From Cupriavidus sp. UYMMa02A (GTDB taxonomy: Bacteria; Pseudomonadota; Gammaproteobacteria; Burkholderiales; Burkholderiaceae), in assembly GCA_001725945.1 (NCBI GenBank), contig LRMT01000107.1:1-55901 (forward strand): a stretch of 55,901 bases of DNA, given 5' to 3'. The position numbers and the translations under genes are program-made. The number at the start of each line of letters is the position of its first letter. Positions within the stretch are counted from its first letter, which is position 1. Shown one piece after another: positions 37,755 to 48,710 of this stretch. The notes beneath the pieces were generated by a model. The model saw nothing but the letters and a program-made list of their open reading frames with translations, had not been told where the DNA came from and made no database searches.

Positions 37755-38026
37755 CGCCTCCCTCGTTCGGCCTCTAGGGTAAACAAGGGCAGCAAATTCC
37801 TTCGGTAACCCCTAACATTCCAACATTAGAACTTTAGAAGTATTGAGCTGACATGCAGGCCTGCCAGCGGGTGTCCAGGGCTTCCCATGGAACGGCGTGC
37901 TTCTATTCCTCCGGCGCGTTGGCGCCGCAACGCTGAGTTCCCCGCCGCACCGGCGTGCCTCTTCGGTCTCATCAAAGGAAGGTTTCCTTCTACTGTTTCA
38001 CATCCTCTAGCAAACGGAGACAACTC
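37755..38026. other. Promoter region before the cupin gene
   Basis: No gene seen. An inverted repeat AAGGAA-GGT-TTCCTT (37975-37989) lies 38 bases before the cupin ATG and is a candidate operator for the adjacent GntR protein; AACATTCCAACATTAGAAC (near 37813) is an AT-rich patch that could hold promoter elements. Confidence 0.4.
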
Positions 38027-38574
38027 ATGGATGCAAAAAATTCTCGCACAGCCCACCACGTCCACTGCGCCCGGCTGCCGTTGCCCGCCCTGCCGCAGGA
38101 CAAGCTCCTGACCGTCAACATCGAGCAGATCCCGCTGATCAAGGATGTCTTTCCAGGATCCACATCAGGCCGCTGCGCCTGGACCCCGAGCGCGGAGAGT
38201 GGGTCTTCATGGCCATCGTGGAACCCGGTTGTTCCCTGCCGATTCACTACCACACCGGTACGGCGCAGGTGTGGACCATCCAGGGCTGCTGGAAGTATCG
38301 CGAGTACCCCGACCAGCCGCAGACGGCGGGCTCCTATCTGTACGAGCCCGGCGGCTCGGTGCACACCTTCTACACCCCCGAGGACAACACCGAGGACACG
38401 ATCACCATCGCCTGGATCGAAGGCGCGCAGGTGAGCTTTAACGAGGACGGCACGTTCCACTCGCTCAATGACGCGCTCTCGATTCAATATGCAATCGAGA
38501 CTCTCGCGGCGGCGCGCGGCATCGGACCGGTGCCCTACGTCCGCGGCAACGGCGCCGACGTTACCACCGGATAA
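38027..38574 (+). CDS. Cupin, 2,4'-dihydroxyacetophenone dioxygenase family (one frame break)
   Basis: About 182 residues. Cupin motif 1 is CSLPIHYHTGTAQVWTIQG with two His, motif 2 GSVHTFYTPEDN with another His, and the family stretch GCWKYREYPDQP lies between. One G is missing near 38158 (VFPGIHIRPLRLDPERG after repair). The 2,4'-dihydroxyacetophenone dioxygenases cleave an aryl ketone side chain with Fe and O2; the true substrate here is unknown. Start at 38027 with ACGGAGA upstream. Confidence 0.82.
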
Positions 38575-38593
38575 AGGGCGACTGACACCAAAG

Positions 38594-38614
38594 GCAGGCC
38601 GCTCGTCGGCCTGC
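38594..38614 (+). terminator. Hairpin downstream of the cupin gene
   Basis: GCAGGCCG-CTCGT-CGGCCTGC is a perfect 8-bp stem with a 5-base loop, 20 bases after the cupin stop. No T-run follows, so intrinsic termination is doubtful; it could protect the 3' end of the transcript. Confidence 0.35.
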
Positions 38615-38711
38615 GCGGTGCCGCTCGTCTGCGCCCTACCGACCAGCGTGTACGACACCGATCAGATCAATGCGTGACGATCCATCAATCCCGAGATTGA
38701 GCGAGTGCAAC

Positions 38712-39816
38712 ATGAGAATGATCAAGTCCCAGGGGATGCCGATACTGCCGATGCTGATTTTGCTCGTGTTGCTGGCAACGCCGCTAGCCGCAAGAGCGTG
38801 GGAGCGCGGCAAAGTTGAGACATTCGCCACTTTGCCCACGGGCGAGGCGCATCCCGAGGGGATCACCGTGGACCGCGAGGGCAACGTCTACGTCGTCACG
38901 GTGGCGGTGGAAAAACCCAGGACGAGCGAGGGCGCGCTTCTTGTGTTCGACCCGCAGGGCAAGCACCTGCGCACTGTCAGTATCAAGGGCTCGAGCCGAT
39001 TGTTGCTTGACCTCGGCTTCCATCCCCGGACGGGCCAGTTGCTCGTGGTCGACTACCTTGGCGCGACGCGAGTCTGCGTCGATCCCGGGACGGGTGCCTC
39101 TTCCGTGTTCATGACGGTCTCCGGCAAGAACCCCGGCCTCGACGGGTTGACGTTCGACCCCGCCGGAAACGTCTATGTGACCGACGCCCACCAGGGCATC
39201 ATCTGGAAAGTCGGACCCGACGGCGGCGAAGCGTCGGCATGGGTCACCAGCGCGCTGCTGAAGCCACGCGGATACCACCGACCATCGGCGCCAATGGCCT
39301 GGCGTTCAACAACAAGATGACGGCCTTGTTCGTCGCCAATACGTCGAACGACACCATTGTCAGGATACCGGTGACCGGCTCGACGCTCGAGCCCGGCACG
39401 CCTGAAGTCTTCGTCAACCGGATCGGCGGCGGACCCGACGGCGTGAAGATCGATGAGCACGACAACCTCTGGATCGCCTGCAACCAGTCCAACGAGATAA
39501 TCGTGCTCGAGCCGACGCAGGGGCGGGTGATTGCCAAGCTCGGTGACTTCGGCGGCATCGATCGCAAGGGGCGCCCATCGGCTTCCTCTGGTCGAACAGC
39601 CTCGTCTTCCATGGCGGCGACATTCTTGTCACCAACCTCTCGCTCGATGTCGAGACGTCCCTTGCGCAACTCAGCGACGAGCTTGGCCTGGCGCATCTCA
39701 AGGACAAGAACCTGCGCACCATCGATGGGCCGTGGGCGCAGCGGGTGAAGCTCCACACCATCTCGAAAATCAAGAAGCGGATACCTGAGCTAGCGAAGCC
39801 GGAGCCCGACCGATGA
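38712..39816 (+). CDS. SMP-30/gluconolactonase-like beta-propeller, secreted (two frame breaks)
   Basis: About 368 residues. Signal peptide MLILLVLLATPLAARAW. Propeller repeats: AHPEGITVDREGNVYVVTV, LGFHPRTGQLLVVDYLG, GLTFDPAGNVYVTDAHQGII, IGANGLAFNNKMTALFVANT, GPDGVKIDEHDNLWIACN. Breaks near 39273 and 39569, one base missing each. Periplasmic lactonase or binding protein; the substrate is unknown. Its stop overlaps an ATG upstream of the CoA-transferase. Confidence 0.78.
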
Positions 39817-39914
39817 TCGATGTTTTGTTGCAAGCGCGATGCCACGGCCAATCGGCAGGCAACGGTTGCCCTCAGGCCAGCCGTCATACATCGCCCCACC
39901 GAGATGAAAAGGAT

Positions 39915-41168
39915 ATGAAGAAAGAGCAGACAACGGGGCCGCTGGCCGGCGTGAAAGTCGTTGACATCACGTCAGTCTTCATGGGGCCCTCCGCCACCCA
40001 GATGCTGGCTGATCTAGGCGCCGACGTGATCAAGGTCGAGGCTCCGGGCGGAGACAGTACGCGCGGCATAGGTCCCTGCGGCGATGAAAAACTGGGGCCG
40101 CTCTTCCTGGGCCTGAACCGCAACAAGCGCAGCATCGTGCTTGACCTCAAAGCGCCCGAGGGGCGGGAGGCCCTGCTCTGCCTGGTGCGGGATGCTGACG
40201 TGCTGGCCTACAACGTGCGCCCGCAGGCCATGCAGCGGCTGGGGCTGGATTATGAAACGCTGTCGGCCATCAATCCGCGCCTGGTCTATGTTGGCATGTT
40301 CGGCTTTTCGCAGCGCGGACGCTACGCGCCCCAGGCTGCCTTTGATGACCTGATCCAGGCCGCAACCGGCCTGCCGCTGGCCGTTTCGCTGGGCAGTGGC
40401 GACAGCCCCCGATATCTGCCGATCACCATCGCGGATCGCTCGGTCGGACTCTATGCGTTCGGCGTCATCTGTGCCGCCCTGTATTCGCGCATGAGCACCG
40501 GCAAGGGCCAGCGCGTTGATGTCCCCATGTTCGAGACCATGGTTCCCTATGTGATGGGGGACCACCTGTATGGCGAGACCTTCGTCCCGGCAAAAGGCGG
40601 CTTCGGCTATCCGCGCCTGCTCTCGCCGGAGCGGCGTCCGTACCGGACGAAGGACGGACATGTCTGCTGCCTGATCTATCACGATCATCATTGGCAGGCC
40701 TTCCTCAAGGTCATTGGCAAGCCGAACCTGTACGACACCGATCCGCGCTTCGCCAACATCAACACCCGCACCGCCAACATCACCGAGCTGTATGCCATGG
40801 TCAGCGACGAAATGGCCAAGCGCACCACCGAGGAATGGCGCACCCTGCTCAAGGAGGCCGATGTGCCGGTCTTTCCGATGCACACGTTCGAGTCGTTGCT
40901 GGACGATCCCCATTTGCAGGACATCGGTTTCTTCAGCGAATCGGACCACCCGGCCGTCGGACGTATCCGGGAGATGGCGGTGCCCAGCGAATGGCATGGC
41001 ACCCCGCCGACAAGCCGCCGCCATGCGCCCGGCCTCGGTGAGCACAGCCGTGAGGTCCTGCGTGAGGCCGGCTACGACGACGACGCCATCGATACCCTGT
41101 TCGCGTCAGGCATCTCCAGGGACGGGTCAATAGCGCAACGAACCGAAGGAGAGACTCCCCGTGAATGA
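39915..41168 (+). CDS. CaiB/BaiF family CoA-transferase
   Basis: Intact, 417 residues from MKKEQTTGPLAGVKVVDITS, preceded by AAAAGGA; an upstream in-frame ATG at 39813 overlaps the previous stop but codes for a tail that does not look like the family. Family III signatures: MLADLGADVIKVEAPGGDS, AAFDDLIQAATG with the probable catalytic Asp, and STGKGQRVDVPMFETMV. It would move CoA between carboxylic acids. Enoyl-CoA hydratase follows with an 8-base overlap. Confidence 0.9.
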   Translation: MKKEQTTGPLAGVKVVDITSVFMGPSATQMLADLGADVIKVEAPGGDSTRGIGPCGDEKLGPLFLGLNRNKRSIVLDLKAPEGREALLCLVRDADVLAYNVRPQAMQRLGLDYETLSAINPRLVYVGMFGFSQRGRYAPQAAFDDLIQAATGLPLAVSLGSGDSPRYLPITIADRSVGLYAFGVICAALYSRMSTGKGQRVDVPMFETMVPYVMGDHLYGETFVPAKGGFGYPRLLSPERRPYRTKDGHVCCLIYHDHHWQAFLKVIGKPNLYDTDPRFANINTRTANITELYAMVSDEMAKRTTEEWRTLLKEADVPVFPMHTFESLLDDPHLQDIGFFSESDHPAVGRIREMAVPSEWHGTPPTSRRHAPGLGEHSREVLREAGYDDDAIDTLFASGISRDGSIAQRTEGETPRE

Positions 41169-41925
41169 TGAACTGCTGTGCGAGGTCCGGGACGCGGCAC
41201 TCTACCTGACCATCAACCGGCCGCAGCGCCGCAATGCCATCACGCCAGGGGTGCTGCAGGGACTTCGCGACGGCATCCTGCGCGCCGATCGCGAGGCCGA
41301 CATCCGCGCCGTGGTCATTACGGGAACCGGCGAGCAGGCATTCTGCGCCGCGCCGATCTGCAGACCGGCAAATCGTTCAGGTTCGATTACGCGGACCCCT
41401 ACCAGGGGATGGCCGACCTGTTCCGCTGCGCCAGGCAGTCAACAGTGCCGCTGATCGCGCGGGTCAACGGCGCTGCATGGCAGGTGGCATGGGACTGATG
41501 GCCATGTGCGACCTGGCGGTCGCGAGCGAAGGCGCCGTCTTCGGCCTGCCAGAGGTCAACGTGGGCCTGTTTCCGGCGCAGGTCCTGAGCGTACTGCAGC
41601 ATCTGCTGCCACGTCGCAGGCTCACCGAACTCTGCCTGTGCGGCGAGCCGATTTCGGCGAGGGAAGCGCTGGCCGCCGGACTGGTCAATTACGTCAGCGA
41701 CGATCTCGACGCCGAGCTGGGCCGCTTGCTGGCCCGCATGCTGAACAATCGCCCGCCGCTATCCGCCGCGGACTGTACACGCTCAAGCATGTGGAAACCA
41801 TGTCGTTCGAGCAGTCCATGGCGTTCACGGAAAGCCAGATAGGGCTGTTTGCACTGACCGAGGACGCGCGCGAAGGCCAACTGGCATTCCGCGAGAAGCG
41901 CCAGCCCATGTGGACAGGCAGATAA
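41161..41925 (+). CDS. Enoyl-CoA hydratase/isomerase (three frame breaks), GTG start
   Basis: About 255 residues. Crotonase landmarks: ALYLTINRPQRRNAIT, AVVITGTGEQAFCAGADLQT, the oxyanion region GACMAGGMGLMAMCDLAVAS and FGLPEVNVGLFP. The start is GTG 41161 inside the CoA-transferase end, preceded by GGAGA. Breaks near 41350, 41478 and 41768, one base missing each. Predicted to hydrate or isomerise the CoA ester made by the neighbouring transferase. Confidence 0.85.
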
Positions 41926-41935
41926 GGAGACGGAA

Positions 41936-43724
41936 ATGGACGCGAAAACGGTACGCATTGGCGGGGCTTCCGGCTTCTGGGGCGACAGCAGCGTCGGCGC
42001 GCCACAGCTTGTGCGCCACGGCGATATCGATTACCTGGTGTTCGACTACCTGGCCGAACTGACCATGTCGATTCTGGCCGCAGCCCGATTGCGCAAGCCG
42101 GAACTGGGTTACGCCACCGATTTCGTGACGGTGACAATGAAGACCCTGCTCGGAGAGATCGCCGCGCGCGGGATCCGTGTGGTCAGCAATGCCGGCGGCA
42201 TGAACCCGCACGGGTGTGCGCAGGCCATTGCCGCGCTGGCGGCGGAACAGGGCCTGACGCTGCGCATCGCCGTGGTGGAAGGCGATGACGTGATGCCCCT
42301 GCTTCCCCATCTGCGCGAAGCCGGTGTGCAAGACATGCAGAAAGGCCGCCCCTTGCCAGAAAAGGTGGTCAGCGCCAATGCGTATCTGGGGGCCTTGCCG
42401 ATCAAACAGGCGCTGGACCAGGCGCCCAGATCGTCATCACCGGACGCTGCGTGGACAGCGCCGTGACACTCGGCGTGCTGATGCACGAGTTCGGCTGGCA
42501 GGCGGACGACTATGACCGCCTGGCGCAAGGCAGCCTGGCCGGCCACATCATCGAATGTGGGTGCCAGGCAACGGGCGGCCTGCATACCGACTGGGAGAGC
42601 GTTCCGGACTGGCACAACATCGGCTATCCGGTGGTCGAGTGCCGTGCCGACGGCACCTTCCTTGTCGGCAAGCCGCCCGCCACCGGGGGACTGGTCAATA
42701 CCGCCACGGTCGGCGAGCAGGTGCTGTACGAGATCGGCGACCCGGCCGCCTACCTGCTGCCCGACGTCACCTGCGATTTCACGCAGGTAGCCCTTCGGCA
42801 GGCCTCCCCGGACCTGGTGGAAGTCAGCGGCGCGCGCGGGCGGGCCCCGGGCAAGGCCTACAAGGTCTGCGCCACCTATGTCGACGGCTTTCGCTGCGAC
42901 GCGCAGCTTTCCATCGTCGGCGTCGACGCGGTCGCCAAGGCGGAACGCACGGCGCAGGCGATTCTTGCCCGCACGCGCAAACTTTTCGCGGACGACGGCT
43001 GGGCGACTACAGTCGCACCCGCATCGAGGTGGCTGGGAGCGGAGTCCTGTTTTGGGCCACATGCTGCCGCGCGCCACACCCGCGAGGCGGTGATGCGGCT
43101 GGCGGTCATGCATCCCGAGAAGGCGGCGCTGGAATTGTTCGCACGCGAAATTGCCGCGGCGGGGACGAGTTGGGCGCCTGGCACGACTGGCTCCACTGGT
43201 GGGCGCTCCAGTCCCTCGCCGTCGATCCGCCAGTATGCGTTCCTGCTCGACAAGAGCGCCGTGAGCCCGACGGTGGTGGTGGACGGCGAACGCAGCGCCG
43301 TGACCATTCCTTTGGGTGAGCCGGCAGCACCGGTCGCGCCTGCGCGCCCGCACTCGCTGAACAGACGGGCGCGGGGCCTGCGGGACACGACACGGTCGAA
43401 GTACCCTTGATACGGCTGGCCTATGGCCGCAGCGGCGACAAGGGGGATACCTCCAACATCGGGCTGATTGCGCGCCGCCCGGCGTATTTGCCCGTGCTGC
43501 GGGCCCAAGTGACGGTGGACCGTGTGGCCGACTGGCTTGGGCACTTGGTCAACGGGCCGGTGACCCGCTACGACCTGCCAGGCTTTGACGCCATGAACTT
43601 TGTCTGCGACTCGGCCCTCAATGGCGGTGGCATGGCGTCGCTGCGCAATGATCCCCTTGGCAAGGGTATGGCGCAAATCCTGCTGACCATGCCGGTGCGC
43701 GTGCCACGGGAGCTGGTGTCGTGA
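41936..43724 (+). CDS. AtuA-like (DUF1446) protein with C-terminal ferredoxin-fold domain (several frame breaks)
   Basis: About 596 residues. VRIGGASGFWGDSSVGAPQL, VSNAGGMNPHGCAQAI and IVITGRCVDSAVTLGVLMHE are the DUF1446 core, and RLAYGRSGDKGDTSNIGLIA with ALNGGGMASLRNDPLGKGM is the AtuA C-terminal domain. Breaks: near 42423 (-1), 42995 (-1), 43050 (one extra T or two missing) and 43345 (-1). AtuA is required for acyclic terpene use in Pseudomonas, but its reaction is not known to me. The setting with CoA-transferase and hydratase supports a CoA-ester pathway. Confidence 0.82.
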
Positions 43725-44538
43725 CGTTGAACGCTGGCAACGCCACTGCCAACGAGGTTGTCCCCCTCGCCGACGACGGCACCGGCGGCGTGACGCGATA
43801 TCGACAGCTCGCCAGCGTCATCCGGCACAAGATCGTTTCGGGCGAGTACCCGGTGGGCATGCAACTGCCCACCGTGGACGACCTGGCGCAGATCTATGGG
43901 ATCGCCAAGGTCACCGTGCGCCAGGCCTTTACGGTGCTGACGGAAGAGGGCTTGGTCAGCAGCCAGCGCGGTCGTGGCACCTACGTCCATCAAGCAGCCC
44001 CCGGGCACCCGGAGAAGGGCTGCGCTCGGCCATCAATGACGAGTCGGCCCACGGCGACGAGTTGGAGATCCGCATCCTCGAAATGCGCAAGGGCGTGGCG
44101 TTGCGGCCGGGGCTGGCCCGGCACGGCACGCCGCTGGACAGCTATGTGATGGTGCGCAAGCTGCATGTGCACGGCGGCACGCCGTTCTGCCTGATCGAGA
44201 TGTATGTAGCCTCGTCGGTGTTTGCCCGCTTTCCGCGCGGCGGCGAAAAGCACCACAAGCTCGTTCATTTGCTCCGCCAGGTCGAAGGCGATCGCCTTGG
44301 CATGATGCAGCAGACCATGACGGTCGAGCCGGCCGACTATCTCCTGGCCCACGATCTCGCCTATGGGTTCGGGGCGCCAATCGCCAGGATCACCCGATCG
44401 ACGCTGGACGTCGACGGCAATGTGCTCATGGCGGGGCAGTTCTGGTATCGCGGCGACCGTTTCATCCTGGATGTGGAGATGCCAGCCAAGCTGACCGAGC
44501 ACTACCCGGCGCTCGCCATCCCCGACAGCCGCCGCTGA
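43721..44538 (+). CDS. GntR-family regulator with UTRA domain (copy 2), GTG start (one frame break)
   Basis: About 272 residues. HTH: RYRQLASVIRHKIVSGEYPV, IYGIAKVTVRQAFTVLTEEG, SSQRGRGTYV. UTRA part: SYVMVRKLHVHGGTPFCLIE and AGQFWYRGDRFILDVEMP. One base missing near 44015. The GTG at 43721 overlaps the previous stop. Paralogous to 36930 over its full length; each copy is followed by a cupin gene. Confidence 0.85.
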
Positions 44539-44577
44539 GCGCGACTGCATTCACCATTCGATAGAGGAGACATCGGA

Positions 44578-45340
44578 ATGACATCACCCTTTGTACGGAG
44601 GGCCACGGACGTGGCCGCGTACGCACCGGCCAACCACACCGGAACGGCGAACCAGCGCATCATCGGCAAGGAGACTGTCGGCGCGCGCCGGCTCGAGGTC
44701 CTGCTCGGCACGATTTCGCGGGGCCACGGCGCGTTGCCGCATGCACACCCAGGCCTGGAACAGGCGTCGTTGCTGCTAGCCGGCGAGGGTCTCGGCGAAC
44801 TACCGGGCAAGCAGCGCATCTTGCGCGCAGGGGACTGGAGCTTCAATGCGGCCGGCGTCTTCCATCGCTTCGAGGTTATCAGCGACGAACCGGTACAGGT
44901 GATGGTGGTCTACGCACCGCCGTATAGCGAAAACCCGAACGCAGCCGTGCTCGCAAGCGGCCCGGACGACCCGCGCCTTCAGGCCGGCGCCGCCGAAGTC
45001 CGCGACGTTCCTCTCTGCACCGAAGGGATCGAGCTCCCGCACTACCGTGGCGCGCTCGTCAGACCGGTCATCACCGCGCCAGACCGTCGGCTCCCAGTTT
45101 CTCGACATCTACACGGCAGACCTTGATCCAGATGGCAGCGCGGAGCCGCACAGGCTCGGCGAGACCGAGCAGGTCCTCTTCGTGCGCAGCGGAACGATCC
45201 ATGGGCGCATTAATGGAGAGGGGTTCGCCGCCGGGACTGGGGAATGGGTCTATGTCCCCGACGGGGCGGAGCTCAGCCTTGACTCGGCAGGTGGCACGCG
45301 CGAGCTGATTGTCATTCGCGCACACGATCCGCTGTCCTGA
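44578..45340 (+). CDS. Bicupin protein (one frame break)
   Basis: About 253 residues with two cupin units. First: GHGALPHAHPGLEQASLLLA and GVFHRFEVISDEPVQ; second: DPDGSAEPHRLGETEQVLFV and GEWVYVPDGAELSL. The reading frame changes near 45082 by one extra or two missing bases. Possible dioxygenase, isomerase or binding protein; only the first unit has a full HxH-type metal site. Start 44578 follows GAGGAGAC. Confidence 0.75.
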
Positions 45341-45393
45341 CGCAAGCTCTGCCAAATAACTCAATCAGAACCCGAGATGCGGGAGGAGACAAG

Positions 45394-46379
45394 ATGTTCC
45401 AGCGATTTTCCCGGCGACGCATGCTCGCATGGTATCCGGCCTCACGGCTGCCTGCGCGGCATCGCAACTGGTGTGGGCCGCTGGCCCGAACGAATACCCG
45501 AGCAAACCTGTCCGTATCGTGGTGCCGTTTCCCGCAGGCAGTGGCACGGACAATACGGCGCGCTACATCGCGCAAACCATTACTGCACAAACCGGCCAGT
45601 CTGTCATCGTGGAAAACCGTCCCGGTGCCAGCGGATTCATCGCAGCGACGCGACCGCAACAGCGCCCGCCGACGGCTACACGATGCTCATTACGACAAAT
45701 ACCACCCACGCGGCCAATGCGTCCCTGTTCAAGAAGCTGCCCTATGATCCCATCAAGGACTTCGCGCCGGTGTCGTTGATCGCCAAAGTGGATTGGTCCT
45801 GGTGGTGCCGTCAGACAGCCCGGTGCAGAAGGTGTCAGACCTGACCACCTTGCAAAAAGCCGGCAAGGCAAGATGACCTTTTCCAGCGGCAGCTCCTCCA
45901 CCCGGGTCGCCAGTGAGCTCTACAAGATGATGAGCGGCGCGCCGGCACTGCATGTGCCTTACAAGGGCGTGCCTCAGGCCTTGACCGACTTGATGGGGCA
46001 CCAGGTGGACTTCATGATTTCGGACATCAATCCGGCCCTGCCCCTGATCCAGAACGGCAAGCTGCGCGCAGTCGCCGTCACCACCTCCGAGCGCAATCCC
46101 TTGCTTGGCAAGGTGCCGACGATGGCCGAAAGCGGTCTGTCAGGGTATGAAATGACGGCTTGGGTTGCTGCTTTTTTCCCGCCAATACGCCAAAGCCGGC
46201 GTCGTACGCATGAGCCAGCTGATCCGAAAAGGGCTGACGAGTCCGGCGGCAACCGAACACTTCAGCCAGACAGGCGGTCAACCTTCCCCATCGACGCCAG
46301 AAGAGCTGGCAGGTTCGTACGCAGCGAGACCGCGAAATGGGCAAAGGTGATCAAAGCCGCCGGCATCGAGCCGGAATGA
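45394..46379 (+). CDS. Bug/TctC-family substrate-binding protein (about seven frame breaks)
   Basis: About 325 residues after repair. NEYPSKPVRIVVPFPAGSGT, GQSVIVENRPGASGF, PADGYTMLITTNTTHAANAS, LFKKLPYDPIKDFAPV, LYKMMSGAPALHVPYKGVPQ and MISDINPALPLIQNGKLRAV are all family motifs. A twin-arginine-like N-terminus (SRRRML) precedes the signal segment. Breaks lie near 45427, 45650, 45790, 45868, 46180 (two) and 46315. This density is the highest in the window, so true decay cannot be excluded. Likely uptake receptor for the substrate of the 36930-45340 cluster. Confidence 0.75.
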
Positions 46380-46454
46380 CTTTGTCAATGGCGGCCCGGA
46401 TGCGGAGTTTGGCATGGGTCCGGACACGGGGAGGTTTATATGAAAGGAAATGGT

Positions 46455-46947
46455 ATGAGCCACTTCACAGTAACATCGCCTGAATTCAAGGATCAGAATC
46501 CGCTGGAACGGGTGCATGAGTTCAACGGCTTCGACGGCACAGGCCAGAACCGTTCGCCCGCGCTGCAATGGCAGGGCGCGCCGGAAGGCACCAAGAGCTT
46601 TGCGCTCACGCTGTACGACCCGGACGCGCCCACCGGCAGTGGCTTCTGGCACTGGATCCTGTTCGACATCGATTCGTCCGTCACCCAGCTCGCGGCGGGC
46701 GTAGGCTCCGCCGATGCCACTGACCTGGGCGCCAGCGGCACTCAGGCTGCGAACGACTACGGCGCGACCGGCTACGGCGGACCCTGCCCGCCCATGGGCT
46801 TGCCCGCGCACCGCTACATCTTCACCGTGCACGCGCTGGGCGTGCCGAAGCTGGGACTGCGGCGAACCCAACCACGCCGTGGTGCGCTTCGTGATCAACC
46901 AGAATACCCTCGCCACGGCCACCCTGACTGGCCTCTACAAACGCTGA
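46455..46947 (+). CDS. YbhB/YbcL (PEBP-like) protein (one frame break)
   Basis: About 163 residues from MSHFTVTSPEFKD, with AAAGGA upstream; an ATG at 46440 is in frame too. PEBP landmarks: RSPALQWQGAPEGTKSFALT, YDPDAPTGSGFWHWILFDI, GYGGPCPPMGLPAHRYIFTV. The frame shifts near 46862 by one extra or two missing bases; the tail ends LATATLTGLYKR. Cytoplasmic; function of bacterial members is not settled. Confidence 0.85.
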
Positions 46948-47157
46948 GTGCGGCCTTGCTCGGACTGGTTGAGCCGCTCGCCAGCCGGTAGCTCGGCGGT
47001 TCCGGTCGCCAGATCCTTTATTCAAGAATAAGCGGCCTTGTCGTGCAGCACTCCGTTCGAGTGGATGCGGGTCGGCTGATCGGCCAGGATCTGCTGCGGG
47101 GCCAGCCACTTCAAATCCCGCCTATACTCCATTCCATCCTTCATCCCCAGATGAATC

Positions 47158-47845
47158 ATGGAATACACCCCAGGCATCAGCCAGCTTGCCGGCCTGCTGG
47201 CAGACCCCGGCCGTGCATCGATGCTGTGGGCGCTGATGGACGGCAGCGCCCGCCCCGCCGGCGAACTGGCACTCATTGCGGGCCTCTCCGCCTCGTCCGC
47301 GAGCGGACACCTGACCCGGCTCAGCGAAGGCGGTTGCTGGCCGTGGAAACGCGTGGACGCAACCGTTACTACCGCCTGGCGGCACCCGAAATCGGCGTTG
47401 CCATTGAAGCGCTCGCTTCAGCCTCATTGGCGAGTCGCCCGCCGCGCTGCGTGATGTGCCCGTGTCGCGCACGGCGCCGCCCGCGCTGCGCCAGGCACGC
47501 ACCTGCTACGATCATCTGGCGGGCGAGCTCGCCGTGGGCCTGTTCGAACGCATGAAGCACGCCGGCTGGCTGCTGGTAGACGGCAATGCCGTCGACCTGA
47601 GCGGCGACGGCACGCAAGCCATGGCGCGGCTTGGCGTCGACGTGCAAGGCGCGCGCCGCAAGCGGCGCCAGTTTGCGTGCACGTGCCCTGACTGGAGCGA
47701 GCGCAAGCCCCATCTAGGCGGCGCGCTCGGGGCCGCGTTACTGGGCAGCCTGCTGGAGCGCGGCTGGGTCGAGGCCACGCGGGAATCACGCGCGCTGCGG
47801 GTCACGCCGCGCGGACAGCGAGAGATCGTCGGCATTGCGGCCTGA
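47158..47845 (+). CDS. ArsR-family winged-helix regulator with a C-terminal extension (two frame breaks)
   Basis: About 229 residues. ISQLAGLLADPGRASMLWAL, ALIAGLSASSASGHLTRLSE and LLAVETRGRNRYYRLA form the HTH. A second half with ARTCYDHLAGELAVGLFERM and a Cys pair FACTCPDWSERKPHLGGALG is a known extension in this subfamily. Breaks near 47334 and 47432, one base missing each. The effector is unknown; the CTC motif might be a metal site. Confidence 0.8.
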
Positions 47846-47883
47846 ACGACGGCAAGTGCAGGAACGAATAAGGAGAAAGAAGT

Positions 47884-48390
47884 ATGGTCACACCACTGGA
47901 CGACGATAAACAGGACGCCATCGCGCGCTTTTTTGCGCTGATCAACCTGGGCGACACCGCACAGACCGAAGCCCAGCGCGCGCTGTTCGAAGACGCGCTG
48001 CTAGAGGCCGAGGAGGACGACACCGAGGGCCAGGAACTGCTGTGGGTCATCCGCGAAGTGATCGACTGGCAGTCCGGCTTCTACGTGGACTGGAAGGACT
48101 GCGAGTCCTTCATCGGCTGCATGAACCAGCTTTGCGAGCGGATGGATATCGAAATCGACTGGGGCAGCGACGACCCCGAGGACGAGACCTTCCTGGAAAG
48201 CACCAGCGTGCCCGAACTGATGGAGCTGACCCACCAGCAGTTGCGCGTGGCCGGCTACACGCTGTGGAACTGGGATACCGGCGGCGATGCCTACGGCGGC
48301 TGGATCACGCGCAGCGAGGACGACGAGGAAATGACGGATATCGCCGAAACCCTTGGCTTGGATATCCGCCCCGGCGACCAGCCTTACTGA
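47884..48390 (+). CDS. DUF6630-like acidic protein
   Basis: Intact, 168 residues, strongly acidic (LLEAEEDDTEGQELL, DDPEDETFLES). DWKDCESFIGCMNQL, EIDWGSDDPEDE and AGYTLWNWDTGGDAYGGW resemble the DUF6630 family. Soluble, no signal. Starts 38 bases after the ArsR stop behind AAGGAGAAAGAAGT, so probably cotranscribed. Function unknown. Confidence 0.65.
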   Translation: MVTPLDDDKQDAIARFFALINLGDTAQTEAQRALFEDALLEAEEDDTEGQELLWVIREVIDWQSGFYVDWKDCESFIGCMNQLCERMDIEIDWGSDDPEDETFLESTSVPELMELTHQQLRVAGYTLWNWDTGGDAYGGWITRSEDDEEMTDIAETLGLDIRPGDQPY

Positions 48391-48710
48391 AACGATTGGC
48401 CGGCTCCTGCGTTCAGGCGCGGGACGCCAGTTGCCGTGGAAGCCGAACGGCACGCGGTACGACAACTGCGCGACGGCAACCGGCCCGGGCTGATATCGCC
48501 CGCTTCATACACATCGCCCCATCGAGGTCGAAGGTCCAGCGGCATGTTGCTCCGTAATTTGCCAGGATGAAATTGCGAAGGGCCTCTTGGACCGTTCTAT
48601 GAAACGAAAGCGCCATTGTCCACACTGTGGGACAATCTGGCGCGCAAGCGCCCCACGCCGCAGCCGGGCTGGCCGGCATCGTCCAGGGCGCTGCTGACGC
48701 CGGGGTCCGC
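48391..48710. other. Intergenic region before the LysR gene, with a 20-bp near-palindrome
   Basis: No reliable gene. TTGTCC-ACACTGTG-GGACAA (48616-48635) is an inverted repeat with 6-bp arms, ~75 bases before the LysR ATG, and could be its operator. A minus-strand frame of 67 codons starting at 48616 has no recognisable features. Confidence 0.45.

Noticed and set aside
48413..48616. Divergent 67-codon gene opposite the LysR gene.
   Set aside because: No ribosome site or recognisable features; its start codon lies inside the palindrome.
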